In this document: positions 21,758 to 33,678 of the stretch, in pieces
Layout: each line of letters opens with the position of its first letter
Numbering within the stretch: the first letter of the stretch is position 1
Source of the DNA: Chelydra serpentina
Taxonomy: Eukaryota > Chordata > Testudines > Chelydridae
Reading direction: 5' to 3'
Assembly: GCA_037349315.1 (NCBI GenBank)
Contig: JBAIAC010000008.1
Coordinates: 39,344,001 to 39,408,000 of the forward strand
DNA length: 64,000 nucleotides
Translations under genes and position numbers: made by a program
Notes under the pieces: model-generated
Databases searched by the model: none
What the model was told of the DNA's origin: nothing
Seen by the model: the letters and a program-made list of their open reading frames with translations, nothing else

Positions 21758-22435
21758 GTATAAAATTTGCTGCACGTAGAAATTGGTTGTTACTGCTATC
21801 TTTTTACAAAAACTATGTTACCACATTTATTCACAACTTGCCAATGGATTCTTGGCTTTTTCTCATCACCTTATTGAGGCAACATGGACTCCAGCCAATG
21901 TTTGGTATTTTTGATGTAAAAATCAACTTTAAACCATATTATATTAATAAAAATTGTGTTCCACCATAGCTACCTGCTGGAACACCAAACAAACTGATTA
22001 AAGTAATATTTTACTCCTAACCTGGTAGCGAAGTGAAGAATAAATGAAAAGTGTTTTATATATTGATCCCTATTTCTCTGTTTAGAATCTTCTCTTCATT
22101 GAGAACCACAAATAAACTGAGCAGTTCTGTCATATTGGCATGCAAAGTCACACAGTAGTGCTGCCATTGGTATGTTTTACATGCTGATTTGTTTACATTT
22201 CATAATTTTGGTGTAAATAATTCTAAATATAACATTTATAATATAAATGTATTTCTTATATATAGATATAAAATGTACGCTATTATGCACATGAAGCATA
22301 TTTGGATGGAGGAAAGAAAAGTGCCTTATGGATATTGCAAGAGCTGAGATTCAGTTTTTCAATCTAAATAAAAGGATACTTATACTCCTTTCAATTAATG
22401 TAACAGGAATTGGCATCTCTGTTTATTTTCCTCAG
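21758..22435. other. IQUB: IQUB intron between coding exons 1 and 2
   Basis: The first 200 bp are in-frame open sequence. AATAAA signals at about 21948 and 22039 could give a short transcript ending in the intron, but nothing shows that it is used. Confidence 0.5.
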
Positions 22436-22570
22436 TTAAAATCATGTTGGTTCCTGATATCCAGATGATCACAATGGCTTTTAACATTGATCAAACTGTA
22501 GGGAAGCTCAAGCAATGCTTTGCATCACAGCTAAAAGTACCACAGGATGTCTTACAGGTCGTGTTTCAAG
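22436..22570 (+). CDS. IQUB: IQUB coding exon 2
   Basis: Acceptor ttttcctcag, donor CAAG|GTATGT; phase 1 to phase 1, residues 292-336. It encodes the first half of the ubiquitin-like domain: VKIMLVPDIQMITMAF, then TVGKLKQCFASQLKVPQDVL and QVVFQ. This follows the beta-beta-alpha pattern of ubiquitin folds and lines up with the vertebrate IQUB region VKVVLIPVGQE...LGIPHSVLQ. Confidence 0.93.
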
Positions 22571-22952
22571 GTATGTATCAAGGATATATTAAAAACTTCC
22601 TTCATTCATCAGCCCTATTCAAAATAATAAATGGTTAGGCCCCGATCCTGCAATTGGATCATCAAAGGCAGACTTCTGTGGGGCTCCACATGAGTAAAGG
22701 AGCCTGATCATGTGGCTCCATTTTCAGGATCAGGACCTTATTTTGTACTCTTAGTAGAAATATATTTCTGGCATATACCATATAGTAAATTTAACAGGCC
22801 TGGCGTCAGATCATTGAAATCAGTGGAATTACCCCAAGAATGATTTTACCCCTAAAGGAATAGGATCCAGCTCACACTCACTTAGATGTTTTGTCTCTGC
22901 ATGACAAACAGCAGTAAACATTTATTTCAGTCAGTAGATATATCTCTGAATA

Positions 22953-23686
22953 CAGTAACTCCTCACTTAACGTTGTAGTTATGTTCCTGAAAAATGCGAC
23001 TTTAAGCGAAACGATGTTAAACAAATCCAATTTCCCCATAAGAATTAATGTAAATAAGGCGGTTAGGTTCCAGGGAAATATTTTTCACCAGACACACACA
23101 CACTATAAGTTTTAAACAAACAATTGAATACTGGTACACCGTGATGATGATAGTGAAGCTTTGTTGAGGTGGAGGAGTCAGAGGGTGGGAATTTCCCAGG
23201 GAATGCCTTACTAAATGAACTAGCACTCCACTGAGCCTTCAAGGGTTAACTCTCACACTCTACAGGCCAGCAGGAAAGGAGGGAGGGCAGACAGTCAGAT
23301 ATGTTTCAGAGATAGGTATCAAGAGTGGGGTCAGAAGTACACTGCCTTGTTAATTAGATCAGGAAGTCCGGCAGCTGCAGCTTCTGCCTAAGGCAGCAGC
23401 TCCCTCCCTCCTGTGTCCCCCCTGCTCTATGGAAGATGGGGTAAGCAAGGTGCAGGGGGACATTAGCCCCCATCTTCTTCCTCTCCCCCCCCACACAGCA
23501 AGCAGACAGGAATCTCGGGGAGCAGCACATGGCAGTGGGGGAAGGGACAGCTGAACTGCCATTGATAGCCTGCAAAGACATTAGAAGGGAGCATTTCACA
23601 ACTGTAAACGAGCATGTTCCCTAATTGATCAGCAACATAAGAACGAAACAACATTAACTGGGATGACTTTAAGTGAGGAGTTACTG
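22953..23686. mobile_element. Tigger/mariner-type non-autonomous element
   Basis: 734 bp with long inverted ends CAGTAACTCCTCACTTAA / TTAAGTGAGGAGTTACTG, flanked by TA on both sides (22951-22952, 23687-23688), the Tc1/mariner target. No transposase. It lies in the intron between coding exons 2 and 3. Confidence 0.85.
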
Positions 23687-23688
23687 TA

Positions 23689-25321
23689 CATACAGGGAGC
23701 AGGTCCATGAATAAGAAGTTGTATTTTTACATCAACTCCTCACAGGAGAACCACACTTCAAACATTTTTTGTTGGTGAACCAAAAAAAAATCTTGATATT
23801 TTTCTAATGATGAAAACATGTTTTTTATTATTATACTCCAGTTATTTTCCTTAAACATTTCACAAAAATATTACCTCGGGGCTGACACCAAACTTGAAAA
23901 GTTCTATACCCTTTTTTTTTCTCTACTTCAGAAAACTTAGAGTAAGTGAAAGCTTAGAGCATGTTTGAGTAAGTAGCAGAGAGCTACGTAGGACTGGAAA
24001 GGAAACAGTTGGTGTTTTGTGGTTACGGGAACTAGAAAATGAGTAAGATCCAAGTGGTAGTGGCTGCTCTGGAAAATTACTATCCTTAAGTTTTTCCTTT
24101 GTGGCAATGACACAGAGTAGGTGATTTTCCTGGCATCTGTTTCTCAAAACTTGCTGCTTGAGTCAGTTTTCTTTCTTTTTTTTTCTTGGAGGATCTGCAG
24201 GATCACAGATGACCAAAAAGCCAGAGTGGCTCTATGCTGGGTGACAATGGAATTGGCATGCTAGGCTTTTCAAACCTGTTACAGTGGCATTAAAACACCT
24301 TGTCAAAACCAATGGAGACCCTCTAACAGACCCAGGGCTCAACTTCATGTATTTTAGTAACATCTTTCCGTTAAAGAAATATGTATTTGAAATGTTTCAT
24401 TAAAATTAATGGCAGATTGTATCAATCTGAGTTACTGTTTAAACCTGAAGTCTGCAGCAGAATATCCAGTGTATCTCAGCTTTCTGTCCAGTTTGTTTAT
24501 TGTGAACACAGCAATTCTGCACACACATTAGCAAGTTTGTAAATAGTATTTTTTATTTAATATTTCTATGTCCAAGTTTTTCAGAAGCAACTAGTTAGTT
24601 TGTGTGTCCCAGTTGTTGGCTGCCCAACTGGAGACACCTTTCAGAAAATGCTGAGCACATACCCTGTAAAGTGTCTTAAGCCGGGTGGCCAAAGTCACAA
24701 GAAACTTGAAAATGTATTGCTTATGGGTAAAATATTCAGAAGTGCTTAAGTTCCATGGAATTCCATCTGCTTTTACCTTTCCAACTGGTGAATCTAGCCA
24801 CCAAATTTTAATTATCAGGGGACTGGAGCGAGGGCGTTCTCAGTATGTTTTAGAATAGAGATGCTTTCATGTTTGGCTATCTGTGTAACCCAAACATTTT
24901 ATTTTTAGTTTTCATATTAAAACTAAAATGTATTAAAAGACATTCAGCAGAGTTTTTATTAATACAAAAAATCCTCAAGGAGGGCAAAGAGTAACTAAAT
25001 GTATAAGCTAGAATTTTAGATGTATTCAATGTTAACAAATAAGATAAGTAAATACTTTAATTGCTGTGCCTTTTTTTCTAGAAAGTGAATATGAATGATA
25101 TTTTCCTTTTTGTGTGATGGTGACAATGCTATATGGGACATCTTTTGGGGCAGAAGTACCACTGACTTTCCCTAAATTCAGAGGCAAATTGGCTCGGTTT
25201 CACTAACATAATCTGTAGTTTTTATTTCTTCCTGAGGAAAATTCTTAACTGTGTCCTCATTTATTAGAGAAGAACACCTTACATGGTTGGTTTTTTTTTT
25301 GTTTGTTTTTTTTTTTTTTAG
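23689..25321. other. IQUB: IQUB intron, nothing further recognised
   Basis: AT-rich intron ending in a long T-rich tract directly before exon 3. Confidence 0.4.
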
Positions 25322-25489
25322 GGAGGCTAATTGAAGATAGTAAGACTCTAATGGATATTGGAGTTAGGCCTCATGGAACTATCCAGATTGAGATGTTCTC
25401 TCTTGATTCAGTACAGTACCCAATCAAAGCAATTAAATTGCAGCAGGACTACAACATGCCTGATGTCATAACTGTGAGAGTGCAAACAG
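25322..25489 (+). CDS. IQUB: IQUB coding exon 3
   Basis: T-rich acceptor ending at 25321, donor ACAG|GTCAAG; phase 1 to phase 1, residues 337-392. It completes the ubiquitin-like domain (GRLIEDSKTLMDIGVRPHGT, IQIEMFS) and continues into the conserved linker (DVITVRVQTG). The pattern GxxLxDxxTLxxxGVxPxxxIxVEIFS is the ubiquitin-like C-terminal half. The fit to human IQUB is close (ILKNNETLVQHGVKPQEIVQ). Confidence 0.93.
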
Positions 25490-25600
25490 GTCAAGAGTGT
25501 TTTTCAAATACGCATTAATAATAATATTTGTGTCAAATTGTAATCAGATTACTTACAGAATAGTATACAATTGTATCTAATGATTGTTACATCTGAACAG

Positions 25601-25776
25601 ATTCTGACACATTCCAAGATGTAGCAGTAGAGATTGAAAGGCCTACCTATCGTAAACCATTTCTGGGTGGATTTAAGCATAGTGTAACAGGTGTGGAATT
25701 TCATAATGCAGGATCACAAACAGTACCCAAAAAACGACATGACAAAGGAATTAAAGTATTTTGCAGGGAGACACAG
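25601..25776 (+). CDS. IQUB: IQUB coding exon 4
   Basis: Acceptor atctgaacag, donor ACACAG|GTAATC; phase 1 to 0, residues 393-451. It encodes the most conserved stretch of the gene: RKPFLGGFKHSVTGVEFHNA, then GSQTVPKKRHDKG and VFCRETQ, nearly the human sequence. The domain between the ubiquitin-like fold and the IQ motif has no assigned activity. Confidence 0.95.
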
Positions 25777-26043
25777 GTAATCTTTTAACAGTTTTTCATT
25801 TAGAAGATTTTCTGCTAAACAGAATAGAATATTGACATTGTCAGAAATTAAGCTGACTGGAGAAATAATTGAGCATAAATTGGAAATAAATATCAAAATA
25901 AGCAGTTTAACTTAAAAACAAATAGTTAATAAGATAAACTTGCATGATTTTAAGTAGCTGACTTTCATTTTAATTGGAAAAAATACAAAGATCCTCAGTA
26001 TAGGTTATGTCATATTTTAATATAAATTATATTTTTGTTCCAG

Positions 26044-26199
26044 ACTGTTGTGGAGAAAAATAAGCGCCAACAGACTAGAAATACAACGTCCACACAGATG
26101 ACTAAAATTGGCCTCTATGTGTCAAACATAACTGACAAGCTAATAGAACCAAGAACATATCTTACAGCAGAAGACTATCATAAACATAGACTTAATGCA
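26044..26199 (+). CDS. IQUB: IQUB coding exon 5
   Basis: Acceptor ttttgttccag, donor AATGCA|GTAAGT (good consensus); phase 0 to 0, residues 452-503. It encodes [20 protein letters not shown], followed by [14 protein letters not shown], which leads into the IQ motif at the start of the next exon. Confidence 0.94.
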
Positions 26200-26589
26200 G
26201 TAAGTTCTTATCCATTTATCTGTAAAGCAACACATTATAGATATGATGGGATAAGTGTATAAAGAATGTGTTTAAAGATGAATGGCAAAAATGCCTGTTA
26301 ATCTTTAAACTTTGTTTTTATGATTGCCAATGGGGTAGGGAGAAAACACGTATCTGCTAATTTACAGTGTTATCAGCATTGTATTTTAACAACATTGAGA
26401 TCATCATTAGTTACTGCACATCTTGAGAAATTTGAACTGCAGACTTTGTGGTTTCTCTCTCAGAATGAATGACATCCCAACTGCTATGTATAGAAGTTTG
26501 TCTAAACATGTTTTCATTTCCTCATAGCTTTCTCTTAAAGTTTCTTTAGTTAGGCAAATTGTATGCATAAGTATACATGACTCCACAAG

Positions 26590-26725
26590 TTGATCCATGG
26601 AGGCACCATGGTCTAATAAGATGGAGCACTGGATTGGAACTTTGGAGATCTGGGTTCAGTTCCTGGCACTTCTACTGAGTTATTTCTCTGTTCTGGGCCT
26701 CCATTTCCCCATTGACTTCTTTTTT
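26590..26725 (+). repeat. MIR-type CORE-SINE remnant
   Basis: The segment ggagatctgggttcagttcc followed by ggcacttctactgagttatt and tgggcctccatttccccat has the order of MIR (B box, core, then the tail of the core). Old and diverged. Confidence 0.55.
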
Positions 26726-26861
26726 TTTTTTTGTAATGATGAAAAGTGTTATATAAGAGCTAGGTAGTATTACGATTTTGGTCAATGAGAGTGGTGAGCA
26801 CCTTACGGAATTGAGCCCTGAATACATGACTGCCCCCTTAGGCCGAAAGTTTGTTTTAGTA

Positions 26862-27410
26862 CAGGGGAGTCGCATCATACACAGATTCAACTTACACGAT
26901 TTTAACTATATGCGCTCAGCAAAAAAAAAGGAGAAAAATAACAATTTAAATTCTCAAGTATCAGAGGGGTAGCCGTGTTAGTCTGGATCTGCAGCAGCGA
27001 CAAAGGGTCCTGTGGCACCTTATAGACTAACAGAGGTATTGAAGCATAAGCTTTCGTGGGTCAATACCCACTTCTTCGGATGCAAGCAGTGGAAATGTGC
27101 AGGGAATATAATATGTGCAGGGAAGCTCGTTATCTCTAGCCTGAATCTTCCCTGCACATTTATATCTGCCTCTGGACATTTCCACTGCTTGCATCCGAAG
27201 AAGTGGGTATTGACCCACGAAAGCTTATGCTTCAATACCTCTGTTAGTCTATAAGGTGCCACAGGACCCTTTGTCGCTAATTTAAATACTGTACCTGTAG
27301 TGTGGGTGATTTTGCCCGCCATTCCACTCAATGAGCGTTTGACTATACGCGATTTTCGCCTTATGTGCTGATTTTAGAACCTAACCCCCGCGTAAGATGC
27401 AACTCCCCTG
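26862..27410. mobile_element. Tigger/mariner-type element split by a Penelope insertion
   Basis: Inverted ends CAGGGGAGTCGCATCATAC / GATGCAACTCCCCTG with flanking TA (26860-26861, 27411-27412). Interior parts resemble the CG-rich ends of Tigger-derived MITEs. It is interrupted at 26954-27278. Confidence 0.75.
26954..27278. mobile_element. Head-to-head Penelope-tail pair, family A
   Basis: Two arms of about 100 bp are inverted copies: caaagggtcctgtggcacct at 27001 and aggtgccacaggaccctttg near 27256, each including the gacccacgaaagcttatgc block. A unique centre (27090-27178) separates them. The left end has the full terminal tcaagtatcagaggggtagcc. The flanking direct repeat aatttaaat(t/a)c (26943-26953, 27279-27289) has one mismatch. 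The matching frames on the two strands here come from the palindrome. Confidence 0.8.
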
Positions 27411-27412
27411 TA

Positions 27413-28065
27413 TGTTTTTTAATAGTCCTTACAGAAATTATTAAAGGATGTGCAAATGGATTTATGCAGCCAATTTTGGTTGCATTTTCCAGTTTTCCCT
27501 CGAAAGATAGGCACACATTTTTGAAGATTTCTTCCATAATATTACAAGCCAATTTGATGTTTGTGAAAGCACATGTAACACCATTTAATCAATGGTGTTA
27601 TGTCTGTTTACACTAGATCTGAATTTTTGGCCCCATAATGTACTATATTGTTAAAACTTGCAAGCTGTAATATACAATGCTGTATCTTGCTCTTTGTTAA
27701 TGTAATTGAGATACTGTGGAAAGCTGGTTATCTGAACTTCTCTAAAACATGTATCTCTACTGGATGTACTTACTTATGATCTAAGTACTTACTTATGATC
27801 TTCTGCATATCTATACCCACTCATCCAAGTGCATTTATTAGAGAGAAAAAAAATCCTAGTCTTTGTTTCCGTTTTCTGATAAACGCCATACAATAAACCC
27901 TTTAAAAACAAATCAAAAGATAATATAGCATTGTAACTGAAAAACTCTTACAATATATTTACTCTACCGTAAATGTAGTTTATTCATTGAGGGGAAGCTG
28001 AACTGGGTGAGCAGTTCTGTGGAGTTACATGATGTAGTGGAATCTGCTGAGAGTCTCCTTAGGAG
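27413..28065. other. IQUB: IQUB intron, nothing further recognised
   Basis: Contains a short tandem duplication (gtacttacttatgatct twice, about 27767-27802). No gene supported. Confidence 0.4.
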
Positions 28066-28079
28066 TCATGTTCTTCTCA

Positions 28080-29879
28080 AAACGAAAATAAGAAAGAAAA
28101 ACTTGTAGCACCTTAGAGACTAACGAATTTATTTTAGCATAAGCTTTCGTGGGTTAGTACCCACTTCATCGGATGCATGGAATGAAACATACAGTAGACA
28201 GATATTTATACAGTCAGAGAAACATGATAAGGTGGAGGTGCATAGACCAACCTTAAGAGGCTAATTAATTGAGAGGAACCATAACAGCAGGGGAAGAAAA
28301 ACCTTTGAAGTGATAAACAAGATGGTCACACAGGTGTGAATGAGGATCGTTAACTTAAGGGAAATAGATTCAATTAACGTAATGGCCGAGCCATTCCAAG
28401 TCCTTATTTAATCCTGAGGTAATGCAATCTAGTTTGCATATCAATTCGAGTTCAACAGTTTCTCTTTGAAGTCTGTTTTTGGAGTTAATCTGTCGCAACA
28501 CTGCTACCCTCAAGTCTGTCACAGATGGTCCGAATGCGGTTGTATCGTAGAGCTTGGCTGTAAACAATGGATCGTGTGGTGTGTCCAGGATGGAAGCTGG
28601 AAGCATGTAGGTAAGTCTAGCGGTCAGTAGGTTTCCGGTATAGGGTGGTGGTTATGTGACCATCACTTATTAGCACAGTGGTGTCTAGGAAATGGACCAC
28701 TTGTGTGGACTGGTCTAGGCTGAGGTTGATGGTGGGATGGAACCTCCATTTGCTCCAATCCCTCAGACAGAGACAAACACCTACAAGATCTCTATCAAGC
28801 ATTCTTACAACTACAATACCCACCTGCTGAAGTGAAAAAAAACAGATTGACAGGGCCAAAAGAGTACCCAGGAGTCACCTACTACAAGACAGGCCCAAAA
28901 AAGAAAATAACAGAACACCACTAGCCGTCACCTTTAGCCCCCAACTAAAACCTCTCCAGCGCATCATCAAAGATCTACAACCTATCCTAAAAGATGATCC
29001 CTCACTCTCACAGATCTTGGAGGACAGACCAATCCTTGCTTACAGACAGCCCCCCAACCTGAAGCAAATACTCACCAGCAACCACACACCATACAACAAA
29101 AACACTAACCCAGGAACCTATCCTTGCAACAAAGCCCGATGCCAACTCTGTCCACATATTGATTCAAGTGATACCATCACAGGGCCTAATCACATCCGCC
29201 ATGCCATCAGGGGCTCATTCACCTGCACATCTACCAATGTGATATATGCCATCATGTGCCAGCAATGCCCCTCTGCCATGTACAGTGGCCAAACCGGACA
29301 GTCTCTACGCAAAAGAATAAATGGACATAAATCTGACATCAGGAATCATAACATTCAAAAACTAGGGAGGTTGAAGTGTTCTCCTACTGATCACTCAGTG
29401 ACAGACTTGAGGGTAGCAGTGTTGCAACAGATTAACTCCAAAAACAGACTTCAAAGAGAAACTGTTGAACTCAAATTGATATGCAAACTAGATTGCACTA
29501 CCTCCGGATTAAATAAGGACTTGGAATGGCTCGGCCATTACGTTAATTGAATCTATTTCCCTTAAGTTAACGATCCTCATTCACACCTGTGTGACCATCT
29601 TGTTTATCACTTCAAAGGTTTTTCTTCCCCTGCTGTTATGGTTCCTCTCAATTAATTAGCCTCTTAAGGTTGGTCTATGCACCTCCACCTTATCATGTTT
29701 CTCTGACTGTATAAATATCTGTCTACTGTATGTTTCATTCCATGCATCCGATGAAGTGGGTACTAACCCACAAAAGCTTATGCTGAAATAAATTTGTTAG
29801 TCTCTAAGGTGCTACAAGTTTTTCTTTCTTATTTTCGTTTTGCTGACACAGACTAACACGGCTACTACACTGAAACCTA
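28080..29879. mobile_element. Inverted (head-to-head) Penelope-like element with 14-bp duplication
   Basis: A single 1.8 kb insertion flanked by tcatgttcttctca at 28066-28079 and 29880-29893. The left arm (28080 to about 28757) is in minus orientation and the right arm (about 28757-29879) in plus orientation. Each ends outward in the same terminal repeat (aacttgtagcaccttagaga ... aagctttcgtgggttagtac, and its complement). The left arm has an RT-end piece (HFLDTTVLISDGHITTTLYRK) joined to the last 70 codons by an internal deletion; the right arm holds the segment the left arm lacks, then the GIY-YIG region. Head-to-head copies joined at their 5' ends are a known feature of Penelope insertions. 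No complete RT is present. Confidence 0.9.
28842..29550 (+). pseudogene. Penelope RT C-terminal linker plus GIY-YIG endonuclease fragment
   Basis: The frame is open from about 28842 to the TGA at 29548-29550. It starts in the RT thumb and linker region (PLQRIIKDLQPILKDDPSLS), then has a Cys-rich linker (CNKARCQLCPHI). The GIY-YIG nuclease follows: NVIYAIMCQQCPSAMYSGQT with GQSLRKRINGHKSD, where the second tyrosine motif reads YSG instead of YIG and the conserved Arg and His are present. The end is LNKDLEWLGHYVN. GIY-YIG nucleases nick the target for priming. The RT catalytic core is absent and an A-run near 28830-28850 breaks the frame upstream, so it is not functional alone. Confidence 0.8.
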
Positions 29880-29893
29880 TCATGTTCTTCTCA

Positions 29894-30586
29894 GTCCAGT
29901 TGCAGGTCCCCCATGTGCTGCAAGTACTTGTCATCTATCCGTCGTCTATGACATTTAGAGCCAAACTCCATGTCCCTAATCCCTTCCCCAGGCTGGCTGC
30001 ATGTTTCCTTAGGTGCACAGGTGCCAGCTTCAGTTTGCTGGTTTTTGTCTCTTTGGGTCTACTGAAGGGTCTCTGTAGACTGATATTTGCACCAAGAACT
30101 ACTTTACTTTTGGAGATCTTCAGCAGCAACCTCTATCCTCTACTGTCTGTCCCCATCTGTCACGGCAAATTGTTTACCCAAAACTGATGGTGGTGTCTGC
30201 ATTGTGAGATTCTTTTGCCTGCATTAAAGAAGTAAATTAACAAATGTAAAGAGAATTTTTAAAAGTTATGTAACAACAACCAGGACTGCTCTCTTACTTT
30301 AATACCCTGAACATAAGATCATGAGGTAGCCATATTTTATAATCACAAGTCAGGCATACATTTGATTACTTGATAGTCAGTGGTACACTTGGGCCCAATT
30401 GTGCTCTCACTGAAGTCAATAACAGAACTACCATCTACCTTGGTAGGAGTACAATGAAGGTCATGATTTAGTTTTTGTACATTTTAAACAAAATTGTAAT
30501 TTCAAACAAATTTCTCTTCTACTTAAAACAAAATTTGTGGCATTGTACTTTAAATGGATAATTTATCTGTTTTATACTCTATTTAG
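29894..30586. other. IQUB: IQUB intron, nothing recognised
   Basis: No repeat or gene recognised before exon 6. Confidence 0.4.
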
Positions 30587-30797
30587 GTAATAGTATTACA
30601 GACATATTTCCGACGATGGCATGCCATAAATGTTGTACAGAAATTAAGAGAAGAAAAAAGGTTGCGGTTAGAATGGGAGGCACAAGAAGAGTTAAGGAAA
30701 AAAAGAGAGAAGGAAGAAAGATTGAGAAGGGAGCATGAGCGAAGACTGAATCCTAAAACAAAGGAAGACTTTGAACTACTTTACCATGCTTTAGAAT
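30587..30797 (+). CDS. IQUB: IQUB coding exon 6 (IQ motif)
   Basis: Acceptor ctctatttag, donor GAAT|GTAAGT; phase 0 to 1, residues 504-573. The exon opens with the IQ-type calmodulin/light-chain binding motif [14 protein letters not shown] (I/VQxxxRxW pattern, central Gln kept). It continues into a long, highly charged helix ([20 protein letters not shown] ... [20 protein letters not shown]). In mammals IQUB is reported as a radial spoke component of the sperm axoneme, where calmodulin binding is plausible. Confidence 0.95.
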
Positions 30798-31404
30798 GTA
30801 AGTTTTTCTTAGAGGCATTCTCAAATTGTCTCAGGCCTCAAATGTAGGTTTTGTTAAAAACAAACTTTTACAGAGCCCTGATGTCAGTGGAAATGTTTCC
30901 ATTACTTTTTTTTCAGTTTGCAATGGAAGTACTTTAAAAATGAAGTACTTTTAAAAGTAAATTACTATCTAGCAGCCAAATATTTTCTGTTTCATATTAG
31001 GAAGTAATCAGGTTACCAAATACAGCTGATAATTGTGCTATCTGATAGATTTACTGTTGTCTACATCCATTTCTATTGCTAACTCCAATTGGAGGACCTG
31101 GAATTTTGTTTGTTTGTTTGTAATGCAATAAGGTTAACATAACTGTGATGCACTTAAATAGCTGAAAATAAATCCATACAAAATGCAGATTTAATGTCCA
31201 TAGTTGAAAATTTTAACCATCTAAACTGCCACAGAGGTTTGTGATATTTTAGCCAAAACTCAAAAGACAACATACACATTTCCTTAATTGCCTCTCATTC
31301 TCTGATGTCCTTTTAATCTTATTTTTCTTTTCCTCTCCTCTCTTATTTCCCTCTGACCATTTAGTGAACTTATTCTTAGTATCCTGCACGTGAGTCTTCT
31401 GAGT
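30798..31404. other. IQUB: IQUB intron, nothing recognised
   Basis: AT-rich; no repeat or gene recognised before the solo LTR. Confidence 0.4.
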
Positions 31405-31409
31405 CTTAT

Positions 31410-32590
31410 TGTGACGGGTTGGATCACAAAAACCCCTTTGGGACTGCCACAGACTACCTCTGAGCTTGTTTTCCCTGCCAGCTTGGGACTTCAGTACTTT
31501 GCCTTGTTTGAGCCAGACACGCTTGCCTGCTGCAAACACAGATCCAAGTCTTAACCACATCCCCCACAAGCTGCAGGCTTAACTGAAAAAGCTTAAGAAG
31601 TGCTCCTGTCTCCAGCATTCAGATACCCAACTCCCAGTGGGATCCAAACCCCAAATAAATTATGAGTTTACCCTGTATAAGCTTTATACAGAGTAAACTC
31701 ATAAATTGTTCGTCCTCTATAACACTGGTAGAGAGAGATGCACAGCCACCACCACCCCCACCCCAGGTATTAATACATACACTGGGTTAATTAATAAGTA
31801 AACAGTGATTTTATTAAATACAAAAAGTAGGATTTAAGTGGTTCCAAGTAATAACAGACAGAACAAAGTGAATTACCAAGCAAAATAAAATAAAACGCGC
31901 AAGTCTATGCCTAATACAGTAGTAAACTAAATGTAGGTAAATCTCACCCTCAAAGATGTTCCAATAAACTTCTTTGACAGACTAGCTTCCTTCCTAGTCT
32001 GGGTCCAGCAATCACTCACACCCTGTAGTTAATGTTCTTTGTTTCAGTTTCTTTCAGGCATCTCTTTGGGATGGAGAGGCTATCTTTTGAGCCAGCTGAA
32101 AACCAAATGGAGGGGTTTTCCCTGGGGCATATATAGTTTCTCTCTTGTGGGTGGAAACCCCTTTCTTCCCCCGTGTAGAATCCAGCTACAAAATGGAGTT
32201 TTGGAGTCACATGGACAAGTCACATGTCCTTGCATGACTCAGTTTTCTACAGGATGTTCCCAGGATAGCTTAGATGTGGTTTGGTGTCTGTCAAGGTCCA
32301 TTGTTAACCAAGAACTCCCAGTTACTTGAATAACTCCTTCACACTATGTTGACGTAATCTGTGTTAGGTGCTTTCTACAGCAAACACTTTAAATACAAGC
32401 ATAGAGCCAACGCTCATAACTTCAGATATAAAAATGATACATGCATACGAATAGGATGAATACATGCAGAAGAACATAACCTTTGCAAAGATATGTTACA
32501 TGGAATATCTAGCATTAAACATATTCCAGTTATGTCATATTTACACTCATAAGCATATTTCTATAAAGCATTATGGGGTGCAACATCACA
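31410..32590 (+). mobile_element. Solo LTR, family A, copy 2
   Basis: 1181 bp, begins TGTGACGGGTTGG, ends CATCACA and is flanked by a perfect 5-bp duplication cttat (31405-31409, 32591-32595). Colinear with 7557-8703. It carries the same central palindrome, here with 20-bp arms and one mismatch (31661-31680 / 31684-31703). A 5-bp duplication fits an LTR integrase. No coding part. Confidence 0.8.
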
Positions 32591-32595
32591 CTTAT

Positions 32596-33665
32596 CCCCC
32601 ATTGAAATGAATCTTGTCTTCTAGAATAACAAGACCTTTATAACTTTCCCTTGCAATAACATGAAGTAGGTACTGCAGAGGGATACTTGCTATAACAGCA
32701 ATAGGAGAATGACCTAAACATACAAATATTACACAGAGAATATCAGTGCATACCTTTCTGAAGAAAAACAATATCTAAAAACTGGCCTGTGCAAATGTTG
32801 TCATATAATAAAACTACAGGAATTCCTCTAAAATTGCTCACATTGAATAAGATTGTTATGGTCTGTTGGTAGCTTCATTACTTCTGTGGCTCAAGTGGTG
32901 ATGGGGACAGCATTGTCTAGTGAACTGAACTCAAGATAGGGAGCTAAAAACTCTTGAGTGCCACTTGCATCTGTTCTGATTCTGCCACACTTCAAGTGTC
33001 TGAAAGGATAAACTGCTGTTCAAATGCTAAGTAGTATTGATTTTATTGGCCACAATTTTCAAAAATGACTAGTGATTGTGGGTGTTTTTGGGCACCCAAT
33101 ATGAGACACCTTCAAGTGGCCTGATTTTTCAGGGTGTGAGTGTGCAGCACTTTCTTAAATCAGGCTCCTGAAAGATGTGTGATAGGTTGGGTACCCAAAA
33201 ATTGAGGACTCCAAAATCACAAGTCATTTTGAAAAGCTTGGCCATTTATTGTTAGTGCTTATGTTTGGAATCTGGAGCCCCATAGCATTTATTTTAAAAC
33301 CTGTTTCGTAATTGACAGTGTGACCCAGTCCACTTGGTTTTCTTTTAAGAGGCTTATTTGAGATAGAACCAACAAAGATCGGAGTTGAAATCCTGAATGA
33401 GTCTTTCTATTTTTCAGTTTGAAATTTGTGGTTATATAAGTGTTTCTTTTGTTTATTTAAAATACCATCTGGTTCACAAATAAAATCCTTAGCTGTGCAA
33501 GTTGAGGAATGTAATATCTAAGTAACACAAGAAGTTTGTGCCGGTACAAACAATGTAAAAGAAAAGTTCATTACTTAAAATGTCTTTAACATCAGATGTT
33601 GGGGGTGGAAATCAGTCATCATATAAATTATTAACTGTTTGCTTTTGTTGTTTGTTTGACTGATT
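32596..33665. other. IQUB: IQUB intron, nothing recognised
   Basis: No gene supported. 33040-33250 resembles an old dispersed repeat (ttttcaaaaatgactagtgat, gggcacccaatatgagacac), class unknown. Confidence 0.35.
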
Positions 33666-33678
33666 GCTTCTCTGTATG

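Noticed and set aside
21758..21969. In-frame extension of IQUB exon 1 to the stop at 21967-21969
   Set aside because: The CAACAG|GTATAA donor at 21757 gives the family sequence when joined to 22436; the extension has no counterpart, although an intronic polyadenylation variant cannot be excluded.
27012..27331. Two frames on opposite strands with the same peptide
   Set aside because: Produced by the inverted Penelope arms.
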